Positions 29,211 to 40,490 of a stretch of 64,000 nucleotides of DNA are shown piece by piece. The notes under the pieces are model-generated. The model saw only the letters and a list, made by a program, of their open reading frames with translations. It did not search any database and was not told where the DNA came from. A program made the translations under genes and the position numbers. The stretch spans positions 248,001 through 312,000 of the forward strand of contig CANJKZ010000778.1 in the NCBI GenBank assembly GCA_947471745.1, read 5' to 3'. Source of the stretch: Closterium sp. Naga37s-1. Taxonomy: Eukaryota > Streptophyta > Zygnematophyceae > Desmidiales > Closteriaceae. Each line of letters begins with the position of its first letter. The first letter of the stretch is position 1.

Positions 29211-31115
29211 ATGGAAGCGCTTTTCGCCCAATCGCGTGATCTACTCACTCGCGTCACGATGCTCGAGCCGCCGTCAGTTTCCACTCTCGCCTCCCTCTTC
29301 GGAATCGCCGTACCCGTTATGTTCCTCCTCGCTCCTGTAGCCTGCCTCGCCACAACATTCATCTCCGCGCCTTACGGTCGACACGTGCGACCCGGCTGGG
29401 GTCCCTTAATCCCCGCGCGGCTCGCGTGGATCGTCATGGAGAGCCCCGCGCTTTGGCTTTCCGCCATGGCGTTCAGCTGGGGCTGGCACGGCTGCCACGT
29501 GGCAGATCGGAAAGCAGGATCAACGGCGGGTGCGGCGGCAGCGGTATCGGAGGCGACGGATGCGGCACCAGTAATTATGGCGTTTTATCTGGTGCACTAT
29601 TTTCACCGGGTGGTGATTTACCCGATGCGGATGCGAGCTGAGGGCAAGACGATGCCTGTGACGGTGATGCTTCTGGCGTTCTGCTACAACCTGCTCAACG
29701 GCTTCATGCAGGGCTGGCAGTGAGTGCGAGTGAGGGGTGCTGGCTGCTTGCTTGCTCGGTGTGTGCTTGCTCGCCTTCTTGCTGCCCTGCGTGCTTTCTG
29801 GGTTTCTGCTACAACCTGCTCAACGGCTTCATGCAGGGCTGGCAGTGAGTGGGGATGAGGGCTGGCAGTGAGTGAGAGTGAGGGATGGCAGTGAGTGAGA
29901 GTGAGGAACGGCAGTGAGTGAGGGTGAGGAATGATGCTTGCTTGCTTGCTGGCTGGCGTTCTGCTACAGCCCGCTCAACGGCTTCATGCAGGGCTGGCAG
30001 TGAGTGCGAATGACATGCTGCTTGCTAGCTCGGTTGAGTGCTCGCTCGCTCGCTCGCTTGCTTGCTTGCTTGATGGTTGGCTAGCGTCCTTCTACAACCT
30101 GCTTAACGGATCTATACAGCAGCAGCAGCAGTGAGTGCGAGTGAAGGATGCTGCTTGCTTGCTTGCTGGCTGATTGGCTGGCGTTCTGTTACAACCTGCA
30201 ATGGATTCATGCAGGAACGGCAGTGAGTGGGAATGAGTTTTGCTTGCTTGCTGGTTGCCGGCTGGTGCCCTGCTGCAACATCCTCTTTTCTCAACGGATT
30301 TACTCAAGGACGGCAGTGAGTGAGGGAGGAATGAATAATCGTGCTGGTGCACTCTGATGGAGAGACCAGTAGAAAGCAATAACGAGCCTGCCACGAACGT
30401 GTACAAGGAATCTGTGTAGGGATCACTTCAATGAGGGTGCTCGATGGACCTGCAGTAAGCAGTACTGCCATGCTCCTAGTGAATCTGCTGGTCCTGATAA
30501 AGGTGACTTAGCTGTTCCCCTTTACTGCACCTGTTAACTTTCTCGCAGTACCCCCTTTTTCTCGCCCCCTGTTTCTTACAATTTGACCTATATTTTTTCT
30601 CACCATTGTTGTACAGGGTGGGAGGCGCTGGCAAGTATCCTCTTTCATGGCTCTCTTCCATGCAGTCGCATTGGCTCCTCTCTGTTCCTCCTCGGTTGAT
30701 CACCAACATTGCCAATGTCCTTGTGTTGTGCAGAGTGGGAGGCGCTGAGAATTATCCGCTATCATGGCTCTCGTCAATGCAGTTTCGCATTGGCTCCTCT
30801 CTGTTTCTCCTCGGTTTCATAATCAACATTGCGGCCGATTCAGCTCTTCTTGCTCTAAGGAAAAACCCTCAAGACAAAGGGTACATGATTCCTAGAGGGC
30901 CGCTTTTTCACCTGGTTTCCTGCCCGAATTACTCTGGAGAGCTGGCTGAGTGGTTGGGCTGGGCCATATTGACGTGGTCTTGGGCGGGATTGGCTTTCTT
31001 TGTATTTGCGTGTGCCAATCTCGTGCCACGTGCAGTGTCCCACCATAGGTGGTACTTGCAGAAATTTGAAGATTATCCGAAACAAAGAAAGGCAGTTGTG
31101 CCTTTCTTGCTGTAA
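29211..31115 (+). CDS. DET2: DET2-like steroid 5-alpha-reductase, two exons
   Basis: NADPH-dependent reduction of the delta-4 bond of 3-oxo-steroids in the ER; in land plants this acts on campestenone in brassinosteroid synthesis. Exon 1 is 29211-29719 and exon 2 is 30734-31115, 891 bp in total, 296 aa (Arabidopsis DET2 is about 262). Exon 1 encodes the segments GPLIPARLAWIVMESPALWL, FYLVHYFHRVVIYPMRMR and CYNLLNGFMQGWQ. Exon 2 encodes IPRGPLFHLVSCPNYSGELA, EWLGWAILTWSWAG and HHRWYLQKFEDYPKQRKAVV near the C-terminus, where the family's cofactor-binding region lies. Hydrophobic segments are distributed as in the family. The splice falls after CA of the last codon of exon 1. Whether the alga makes brassinosteroids cannot be told from this gene; other sterols are possible substrates. 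Confidence 0.93.
29795..30320 (+). repeat. Five downstream copies of the end of DET2 exon 1
   Basis: The segment TTCTGCTACAACCTGCTCAA and CGGCTTCATGCAGGGCTGGCAGTGAGTG recurs at about 29799, 29950, 30080, 30180 and 30270 with growing divergence. Copies are separated by TTGCTTGC-rich sequence. All but the latest keep CAGTGAGTG, an apparent donor. Confidence 0.9.
30615..30722 (+). repeat. Upstream copy of the start of DET2 exon 2
   Basis: The acceptor and first roughly 100 bp of exon 2 (GTGGGAGGCGCTG through CTCCTCGG) are duplicated upstream of the complete exon at 30734. The copy has a three-base deletion (MQSHW in place of MQFRIG) and lacks the rest. Confidence 0.9.
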
Positions 31116-32103
31116 AAAATAATAATGTTCTTAAATTGATCCATAAATCGATGTGGGTCCTATTCTGCATAGTTTTTATATCCAGAATATAATCAGCACA
31201 TCTCCACTGCAAATAGTCGTGTGTAACATTTTTTCGCTATCTGTTCGCGTACGCGGAGAAATCGAGGTTCTGACAGCCAAGTGCCTGGCACTGCGGCTCC
31301 GCTCTGCTCTGACAGAACGAGAGTTGATGCAAGTCATTCAGGGGCATGAAGCTCGGTTCGTCACGTCTCTTTCGAGGTTTTGTGAGGTTGGATTTGTTTA
31401 CAATGCGGTAGTGGGCCTTATTAGAAGTGAATGGCATTGAAAGTGACAGGGAGGAGGAGCTTCCAGGTGCTTCCATTCCACATGCTGCAAGCAGAAGCAA
31501 TGGCTCTCCCCATATCCCGAATCCCAAGGCGACTGCTGTGACTGCATTTGTATTTTGTAACTACCATGCATCACCGTTGCTGCTGGCGTGAGATGCAGCA
31601 TAAGAGTTTGACGTGACCACGTGGCATTAGGTGTTAGAAGCATCTGGTGCGAAGCTCGGAAAGCTTGTCTTTGGCTCCTAACCAAGAGAGAGTCATACCT
31701 TCGACTTAAATACACAGTCTTAGCTGCTGGTATCTAAAATATTCCCTGTAACTGTTATCTAAGTAGCTACGTCTGTCGACCTACCTTACTTTCGCGTCAC
31801 GTCTACGTAATCATCAATCTCAAAGCCCTATCAGTCTGTCTTAGAATCAGTTTAGCCGCATACCTATAGCATGAGTCAGTGCTGTGGCATCTCCATTTGA
31901 ACGTCGGAGCTGCGTCAGCTGCGTAATCAGGCTTGATATAGTCTCAAGATCGGACCAAAATTAGCTCAATTAGGCTCATTCTGAGTTGAATCTAGGCAAA
32001 ACCTAGTCTCGACCCTGGATTACTAAACCGAGTTCTTGAAGTCGAAGGTTCGCAGCGGATTTGCGTCTCTTGGTGGTTGTTTCTCTCCCATTGAAGCGCC
32101 GCA
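31116..32103. other. Intergenic region between DET2 and CHIP, no gene seen
   Basis: About 990 bp of moderately AT-rich sequence without the low-complexity tracts found in introns. Probably the DET2 terminator region and CHIP promoter. No ORF with recognisable features. Confidence 0.6.
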
Positions 32104-35071
32104 ATGCCGCCGAAAACGGCGCAGGAGCTTCAGGCGGAGAAACTGAAGCAGAAGGGTAACGAGTACTTCAACAAAGGGTTTCTCGGAGCAGCTATAGACG
32201 CGTACACGGAGGTGCGTGTCTCGTCGAGCTCAGCTTTTAGAGAACGGCACAAACAGGACGCCACATCATTAGAGGAGAATCGTTGCGTCAGGTGGCTTGT
32301 GAATTGACTGAGAAGTAATTCTGGCATGGAAGAAAGGCGTAAACTCGTTTATAGCTGGAAGGTTTGGTAGCTGATAACTGTCAACAAGTCGCCAGGTTGG
32401 ATGGCGGAGATGCGGGAGAGGGAGGGAATGGTGGGGGGATGTGTAGAGGGAATGGCAGGGATGGTGGTTTCGTTTATTGTTCCCTGTCATCCTCTTATAA
32501 TCCAAATTCATCCTGCCATGTCGCTGATAGTTCGTTATTCGCTGTCCTGTTTCTTCCCATGGCCGTTCACATGGCAAGCCATTGCCTTTCTCAATCAGGC
32601 ATGCCAGTATACTGGATTAGCTGAACTCTCTACCACCTGATTCCTATACCCTTCCTTTCCCATTACCTTCCAATTCCCCACACGTGCCAGTCTACCGGAC
32701 CCAACGAGCCGGTGCCACCCAATTCTCGTCCCCCTTTCCATTCCCATCCAATTCCAACCTTTGTCGCTGTGTCTCCTCCTCCTCCGCCCTTTGCCATTCT
32801 CTCCGTCTCCAATGTTTCCTTCCCAAGCCAGGCCATCACCTTTGCCCCAGGGGTGCCAGTTTATTGGACCAACCGAGCTCTATGCCACAGGAGAAAATGG
32901 TGAGTGACACATGGCGAGACGGTTGTTTAGAATTTAGAGCTCCGTGTTGCAGGAGAAACTGGTTAGACCCAGAGGCTGCTGAACTTTGCCATGAGGGTAA
33001 CCCAAGTTGGATTCTTGTGTTGTCATTTTTCTGCTGGTCAATGTTGTTCGCGCAGCATGTTGTTTTATCATGGCCCATCCGTTCCCTCTCTTTCGTCTGT
33101 GTGCAGCGATTGGCCGAGAGTAGAGCATGACTGCACGAAGGCGTTGGAACTGGACAGAAATTCCGTCAAGGTACTTGAATGAAATTGCATTCTGAAATCA
33201 TATTGAAGTGTGTCATGGTTCACAATCAATGGATGCATGCGTTTGAAGAGTAGAACATAGTGACGACAACTCAACAGGTTCTTGTCTCCAATCTCGTTTC
33301 CTCCTCACTATTAACACTATCAAAGAGTTTCGTATATATCTCTGTTTATAAGATAAACATACACACGAAAACAAATCAAGATAAAAACGCCTGTGCCCTT
33401 TTCCTCTGCAGGCGCGCTTTCTTCTTGGCCTTGCTCTGGTGGAGCTGAGCCGATTCCCAGAGGCGATCAGAGAGCTGGAGAAGGTGCGTGGGGGGGAAGG
33501 ACATGGGGGGAGGGACAGGGACGGAGAGGGACAGGGGGGAGAGGGACAGGGGGGATAGGGACAGGGGGGAGAGGGACAGGGGGGAGAGGGACAGGGGGGA
33601 GAGGGACAGGGGGGAGAGGGACAGGGGGGAGAGGGATAAGGACAGAGGGGAAGGGGGCCGGACATGTGCGTGGGGGTATACATGGACAGGGGGTATGGTT
33701 GGGCGCATCTGCCTCCCTTTCTCTGTTGAAGCTGATCCGATTCCGAGAGGCGATCAGAGAGCTTGAGAAGGTGGGCGGGGCGCGGAAAGGACAGGGGGGA
33801 GAGGGTGAGGGGAAGGGTGTGCACTCACCCAGAGGTGAGCAAGAGGACATGACTGGGCTGGGAAGGGGGGAGGATGGGTGGGTGGGTGGGGTGCGGGCAT
33901 CTGCTCCTCTTGCTCTGGTGAAGCTGAGCCGATTCCCAGAGGCGATTAGAGAGCTTGAGAAGGTGCGTGGGGGGAGGGACATGGGGAAGAGGGGGAAAGG
34001 GAGAGGGAGAGGGACAGTGTGTGCGTGGGGGTGTGACTGGGAAGGGGGGAAGGTGGGTGGGGTCTGGGTATTGGATGGATAAGAAATGGAGGAATTGTAA
34101 GACCAGTGCATACATGGATTCCTTGCACTGGCTATCATGCTTGTGCAACCCCTTTTGATCCCTTTCAACCACTCCGTTCCCAGGCGCTAGAAACAGTGTG
34201 GAACGGCATGGCACCTGGTTCAGGAAAACCGTTTGTCCCCCATTCCCCTCCAAGGCACTAGAAGCACCAAGGAACAACACGCGGCTGGTGCGCAGTAACA
34301 TCAAGCTCCTTATTTATTTTTCCGCTCTCTCTTCCTGCATTCCCCTGCCAGGCACTGGAAGCAAGCCTGGGCAACATTTGGCGAGTGACACCAAATGATA
34401 CCTGGCTGGTACGCAGTGACAACCTGGGCGACTGTTGGCGAGTTCTTGCTTCTGCCAAGTACCCACGGTGTGCTGAGCTGAAGTAGCGAGTACCATTAAA
34501 TATCCGCATCCTTCTTCCCTTCCATTCCTCTTAATTCCCCTCCCAGGCGTTGGAAGCTCTGAGGAACGACACGCGGCTGGTACGCAGTGACAACCCGGAT
34601 GACATCTGGCGCGAGCTGGCTGCTGCCAACCAAGTACCGGTATGGTGTTGAAGTAACGAGTAACATCAAGATCCTTATCCTTCCCCCTTCTCCTGTCCAT
34701 AGCAGGCGTTGGAAGCACTGAGGAATGACACGCGGTTGGTGCGCAGTGACAACCTGGACGACATCTGGCGAGTTCTTGCTTCTGCCAAATACCGGCGGTG
34801 GGAGGAAGAGGCCAAGGCGAGGAGGGAGAAGCAGCAGGCGCTGGGGTGAGTGAGCGCTGAACTGTGAAAGCGATGCTTGTACAAGCATGTGCTTGTGTGT
34901 GTGTGAAGTTTGCAACTCAGCGCGTGCAGGCTGCTGCCAAGTACTGGCGGTGGGAGGAAGAGGCCAAGGCCAGGAGGGAGAAGCAGCAGGTGCTGGGGTG
35001 AGTTTGGAGTGTGGCTTCGGGATGATAGAGGTGCTTGCAAAACCCGCTTTTTCCTCTTTTATATCTATATC

Positions 35072-35148
<77 letters not shown>

Positions 35149-38100
35149 TGCTGTTGCTGGTTCCTTTGCTGATTTTTTTTGTGGGTTGACGGTTGTTTGG
35201 GTGCAGAGATGAGCTAAAGCTGCTACTAAAGAATCGCCTGTGTCAGCAAGTATCGCAGCTTCTTGGTACGTGCGGTGTTTGCATTGAGTCTGACAGCCAC
35301 GAATGTCAGCTTGTTGTTGTGTTGCCAGCAAGTATCGCAGCCTCGGAAGTCAGCTTTTTGGTAAGTGCGGTGCTAACTTCTGAGACACCTCACAAGTCAG
35401 CTTTCTAGTTAGTGTGTTGTTATGCCGCCCGTGCGATAGATGTTTCGTTTTATTCATGTTAACAAACTTTTGAATCGAATACACCGTGGATGTTACTTTG
35501 TGCTTGTAGTGGGAAATGTGTGGTGACTCAAACGAACTTAAGAGCGCCTGTGTTTGTCCTCGAAAAGGCCACATGAATCTTAAAATCTGTTGCTCAGAAC
35601 GCCAAGTTTGAGTCGAGGCGAGGGACATTGTCAATGAGGTGACTTTTGAGTGTCGAGGCGAGGGACATTGCCAATGAAAAAGCATGTGACTTGCTGCCCT
35701 GACTCCGTCCTTTGCAGGCAAAGAGGGCGCGCTGAATGGGTCAGCTCATGTGGACTTCTCCAGTTTGGGAAACACGGATGGTGAGAGGAGAGTGGGGAGT
35801 TAGGGGATTACGATGGACACACAGACACATGCAATGCAGCTCATGTGATGACCCATGCCTTGTCCAGGTGTATTTTGAGATTTGTTCAAAATACACATTT
35901 GAGGCGCCTCAAAAGATGGCCCATGCCTTGTCCAGGTGTATTTTGAGAGTTGTTCGAATTAAAATACACCAGGAGCGGCGTAACTCAGCACTCGTTACCT
36001 TCCCCACTCGCACCTCCTGCTCTCATCCTCCCATTTGCACGTCTCCCTCCCGTGCCTCTCAATGCCTCGCGCCTTTCACAAGTCTGGACCCTCTCGAATC
36101 GGAACAGGAGAGGAGGACGCCCGTGCAGCAGTACCAGGTGCGACCAAACATGCCTTTTCTACCCCCTGCTCCCACCTCTCCCTCTCATCGTCCCACGCTC
36201 ACATCTCCCTATCGTGTCTCTCACCCTCTGCAGGCTCAAACCCTCTCAAGTCGGAGCAACTGAGGACGCTATTGCAGCAGTACCAGGAGCGCCTCAACAC
36301 GCTCTTCTACCCCTTCTTCCCACCTCTCCCTCTCATCTTCCCACTCTCACATCTCCCTCTCATCTTCCCACTCTCACATCTCCCTCTCATCTTCCCACTC
36401 TCACATCTCCCTCTCATCTTCCCACTCTCACATCTCCCTCTCATCTTCCCACTCTCACATCTCCCTCTTATCTTCCCACTCTCACATCTCCCTCTCATCT
36501 TCCCACTCTCACATCTCCCTCTCAACTTCCCACTCTCACATCTCCCTCTCATCTTCCCACTCTCGCATCTCCCTCTCATCTTCCCACTCTCACATCTCCC
36601 TCTCATCTTCCCACTCTCACATCTCCCTCTCATCTTCCCACTCTCACATCTCCCTCTCATGCCTCTCACGCATCTCGTTTTTGAGGCGCCTCAAAATTCA
36701 ACTCGTGCCTCTCACGCATCTCGTTCTCTGCAGGAATGGACCCAATCAAAACGGAGCAGGTGAGGACGCTAGTGCAGCAATATCAGGAGCGCCCTAACAC
36801 GATTCTATGCCTTACGCCTGTATCCTCTCCTCTCGTCCTTCCAACCCCACTCTTCCCGCAGGTCTGGACCCTCACAAGTCGGAGCAAGTGAGGACGCTAG
36901 TGCAGCAGTACCAGGAGCGACTCAACACGCTGGAAAACGTGTTTGATAAGGCAGGAGCACCAGACAGACCTACCGAGGTGAGTGTTTGGGAGTCTGGAAG
37001 AAAATGTGTGTGTCGAGTTGTTGAGGAGGCTCAGAAGGTGGGGTGGTGCGAAGGAATGTCTGCAGCAGTACCAGGAGCGCCTCAACATGCTCAAGGTGAC
37101 TTTTGGGTCGACTCAAAGGTCACCTTTTTTTAGTCGACTCAGAAGGTGGGGTGATGCGAAGGAATGTCTGCTCTGCAGCAGTACCAGGAGTGAAAGGTGA
37201 GGCCTCAACATGCTCAAGTTGTGAGGCGCCTCAGAAGTCGTCTCCTGTCTCCATCCAGGAGCGCCCCAACATGCTCGAGGACGTGTTTGACAAGGCAGGA
37301 GCACGGTTTTTTTTTCAGATTTCTTAAACACAAAAAAAAAAAAAAAACCTGCAGCGACAGACCAAGTCACCGAGCGACAAGGGAGGGCAGCATGCTCTGC
37401 TGCGGCGTCAAGGGTGCGGGATAGAAGTAACATTTTGAGACGCCTCAAGATGTTACTACTAAGATCTATCATGTGGCAGGGCAGCATGCTCTGCTGCAGC
37501 GTCAAGGGTGCGGCCCAACCCAACACTCTGAAGATGCCTTCTGGGGCGATGTTCTTTTGTGTTCTGCGCATCGTGTGCGCTTTTGTATGCAAGTCTAGTT
37601 TTGAGGCGCCTCAAAACTAGACTTCTGGGGCGATGTTCTTTTGTGTTCTGCGCATCGTGTGCGCTTTTGTATGCAAGTCAACACATGGGTCACAGGTGCC
37701 TGGCCTCCACTGCAGCAAAGATCTCAATGGACATTTTCAAGAACCCCCTTGTGCCCCACACGTGCCTGACACCCCCTTGTGCCCCACATGTGCCTGACAC
37801 CCCCTTGTGCCCCACACGTGCCTGACACCCCCTTGTGCCCCACACGTGCCTGACACCCCCTTGTGCCCCACACGTGCCTGACACCCCCTTGTGCCCCACA
37901 CGTGCCTGACACCCCCTTGTGCCCCACACGTGCCTGACAACCCCTTGTGCCCACATGTGCCTGACTTCCTGTGCAGGAAAGATCACAATGGACATTGTCA
38001 AGGACCCTGTCTATCAACCCCCTGTGATCACCAGCTGGTGGTGGCCCCTGTTGTTTCCATGTGCCTTCCACACCATGCCATGCGCTCACCGTGCTGCCTC

Positions 38101-39064
38101 TCTCTCACACCCCCTTGTGCCCCACAGGTGCCTGACTTCCTCTGCTGCAAGATCACCATGAAGATTTTCAAGGATCCTGTCATCATCACTCACCTACGGG
38201 CTCTCTTTCCCTCTCTCTCTCCACCCCTCTCTCCCTTCAACTGTGCCCCTCAGGTGCCTGACTTCCTCTGCTGCAAGATCACCATGGACATTTTCAAGGA
38301 TCCTGTCATCACCCCCAGTGGCGTGACATACGAGCGAGCAGTGCTGGTGGATCACCTGAAGTCGGTAAGTACATAGGCTGCTCTGTTCCTTCTCTCGGCC
38401 TCGTCTTCCACATCGCTCACACTGCTGATAAGGCGCCTCATACGAACGAGCAGTGCTGGTGGATCACCTGAAGTCGGTAAGTACATAGGCTGCTCTGTTC
38501 CTTCTCTCGGCCTCGTCTTCCACATCGCTCACACTGCTGATAAGGCGCCTCATACGAACGAGCAGTGCTGGTGGATCACCTGAAGTCGGTAAGTACATAG
38601 GCTGCTCTGTTCCTTCTCTCGGCCTCGTCTTCCACATCGCTCACACTGCTGATAAGGCGCCTCATACGAACGAGCAGTGCTGGTGGATCACCTGAAGTCG
38701 GTAAGTACATAGGCTGCTCTGTTGCATCTCCCTTCCGTTGCATCTCTGTTGAAAAAAAAAAAAGTGTCTGAGGGCACTTCTACCACATCCTAACAGCCCG
38801 TTGGCTGCGCTTCTTTCTTTCTTTCTTTCTTCTTCTGTGCTTCGTAGATAGCTACGCTTTGCCTTCCTGTGGTGTGAAATCATATCTGTACCGTATGCCT
38901 TTACACACAGTATTTCTTGGTCTTTTTTCTTGGTGCAGGGAAAACACTTTGACCCGGTAACAAGGGCCCCCTTGACGCCAGAGCAGCTGGTGCCAAACCT
39001 GGCACTCAGAGAAACAGTACAACACTTTTTAGATGATCACGGGTGGGCCTATAATTTGCAATAA
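32104..39064 (+). CDS. CHIP: CHIP/STUB1-type U-box E3 ubiquitin ligase, ten exons
   Basis: Cochaperone ubiquitin ligase that binds Hsp70/Hsp90 C-termini through TPRs and ubiquitinates clients through a U-box. Exons: 32104-32211, 32832-32898, 33107-33170, 33412-33483, 34706-34845, 35207-35265, 35719-35779, 36862-36977, 38254-38364, 38939-39064. They sum to 924 bp, about 307 aa, close to human CHIP (303). TPR1 is [23 protein letters not shown]2 includes [15 protein letters not shown] and [14 protein letters not shown], and TPR3 is [21 protein letters not shown] charged helical region ([16 protein letters not shown]) follows. The U-box is [20 protein letters not shown], then [14 protein letters not shown] and [13 protein letters not shown], with a [17 protein letters not shown] tail. 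Phases match at every join. Confidence 0.92.
33510..33645 (+). repeat. 16-bp GAGAGGGACAGGGGG minisatellite
   Basis: About eight purine-rich units in the intron after the TPR3 exon. This is one of the few arrays that is purine-rich on the coding strand. Confidence 0.9.
33725..33963 (+). repeat. Two downstream copies of the TPR3 exon end
   Basis: Copies at about 33728-33771 and 33905-33963 repeat the codons for [14 protein letters not shown] followed by a GTG donor-like sequence (GTGGGC and GTGCGT). Confidence 0.9.
34180..34645 (+). repeat. Copies of the [15 protein letters not shown] exon start
   Basis: Partial copies at about 34185, 34255, 34350-34490 and 34547-34650 before the complete exon at 34706-34845. 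Later copies extend further into the exon ([13 protein letters not shown]). A 3' copy (about 34930-35000, [20 protein letters not shown]) follows the exon. Confidence 0.85.
35073..35143. repeat. CA dinucleotide microsatellite
   Basis: About 35 CA units in the intron before exon 35207-35265. Confidence 0.97.
35860..36060. repeat. Tandem duplication with TTTGAGGCGCCTCAAA at the seam
   Basis: GCCCATGCCTTGTCCAGGTG and the following TATTTTGAGA occur at about 35848-35882 and 35917-35950. The perfect 16-bp palindrome lies between them at 35898-35913. Confidence 0.85.
36215..36810 (+). repeat. 27-bp minisatellite and copies of the [17 protein letters not shown] exon
   Basis: A 27-bp unit (ATCTTCCCACTCTCACATCT plus CCCTCTC) repeats about 13 times at 36315-36665. 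Copies of the exon at 36862-36977 occur before and after it (about 36095, 36230, 36730). Later partial copies lie at about 37060, 37180 and 37250. The palindrome TTTTGAGGCGCCTCAAAA at 36679-36696 separates two copies of GCCTCTCACGCATCTCGTT. Confidence 0.85.
37536..37682. repeat. 60-bp tandem duplication joined by a 34-bp perfect palindrome
   Basis: The segment beginning CTTCTGGGGCGATGTTC and ending TGTATGCAAGTC is present at 37536-37595 and 37621-37680. The seam is a perfect palindrome at 37591-37624 whose centre is TTTTGAGGCGCCTCAAAA and whose outer arms are AAGTCTAG and CTAGACTT. Confidence 0.95.
37745..37968 (+). repeat. 28-bp minisatellite amplifying the U-box exon acceptor
   Basis: About eight units of CCCCTTGTGCCCCACACGTG plus CCTGACAC. 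The same sequence is the intron/exon border copied before the U-box exon at about 38115-38130, where it reads CCCCACAG then GTGCCTGAC. In the array units the acceptor AG is AC or AT. Confidence 0.9.
38364..38712 (+). repeat. About 112-bp array repeating the U-box exon end and donor, four copies
   Basis: Each unit holds ACGAGCAGTGCTGGTGGATC and ACCTGAAGTCGGTAAGTACA, then CTCTCGGCCTCG and a decayed palindrome (AAGGCGCCTCAT). All four donors are identical, so copies arose recently. Confidence 0.95.
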
Positions 39065-40490
39065 TGAGCCATAGTATCGGTAGACAACACATATATGGTT
39101 CACAAGTAACTTCAGTCAGCAGATGGCCCAGGGCTGGTTTGATGCAAAGGCATATCGCTTGTTGGTATTGCCGAAGCGCTGCACTTGAAGTATGTACCCG
39201 ACTGTCTTTCCTAAAACATGTAAAAAGGTCCGTTCTATTGAAGTAGGTTCAGGCATAAACTGCAATAACTATTGGCGGTTCAGAAACGTTTTAAAAGGAA
39301 AGATTATGGTGGCATTTCGTTGGATGATCTCGAGTCTTTTTATACCGGTTCACCGTACACTTTCAAGGTCCCCCTATGCTTGGCGTTTTGTGCCGCAAGA
39401 GGCAGGAATCGAGCTGTTTTTGGTCCCCTCACATCACTGGCTGAAGTGATTTTCCCCCTGCGCTCACACACGCACGCCCCTCTGGTCACACAACAGTCAC
39501 ACTGTTCATTTCATTCCTGCTCACCACAAACTCCAGTGGACCAATGAGAAAGGGAAAGCACGTTTCGTTTCTGGTGACCCATTGTTTCTGGTGAACCAAA
39601 CGATTCCCACAATTTCTGTACAGTACTTGAAGTCTTGATATTTTTGTTCCGGATCGAGGACAGGGAGAAATCTCAAGGTCTCCCGAACTGTTTGTTCCCT
39701 GCCGCTCAGATATAGCATCAATTCTGTGCTGGCTGCTGGTTAAAAACATGGTAAACCGACCTTTTGCCAGCAGATAGCCGTTTTCTCCAATAAAAGTGAT
39801 TCGTGGTTCTGGACAATATTCACATCGTACCCCGTTTATGCGATAGTTTACTGGAAGAGAGTCAGACAATTTAACAGAGTAAACCTCCCCGTCAGAGCTG
39901 CATCTTTTCGGGAGATGCATCAACCTTACCAGCAAGCAACTAAGGTGCTGCTTCGTGTCCCTTTAGTTCACTCGAGAACAGTCATTTCTGGAACCACATG
40001 TTCGTGTTATCCAGCCGTTTCTCTTGTTATCTGGTCATGATAGTAGCCCACCCAATGGGTGTCCGTATTGTAGGGAACGGGTACATCCGGTAGCCGCAAT
40101 TATGCGAAGGACGACCTGTTACTACTTGTTAACAGCTTCTTGCTGGCCTAGGTCTCTGACGCACCTGACGTAACAACATCGGACTTACATGTAGGGCTTG
40201 TCAAGCTAACTCGGTTCTTCCCCGTGATTAACCAGGGGGCGATAATACTTCACACTGACTCCATTCTCGCGAGAACTGACTGAAATTCTGTAGTCCAATG
40301 ATATTCAGACACGCCACCACAGACCAGCCGTAGTGATTAGTGGGACAAATTATCATTTTGGGACACGATATAGAGCGCGGTCTCGCTGTATCAGTGCCGT
40401 CAAAGCAGGGTTGAATTTGTCTAATAGATTATCCAAAACGACCCATATCTATTCACAGCCTATAGCCCTGCTGCTAGTCTGCCTCGAACA
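39065..40490. other. Intergenic region between CHIP and the tandem-kinase gene
   Basis: About 1.4 kb without low-complexity tracts. A 149-codon minus-strand ORF (39486-39935) contains a possible Cys pair (VRCEYCPEP) but matches no family I know and has no visible partner exons. Probably chance. Confidence 0.45.
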
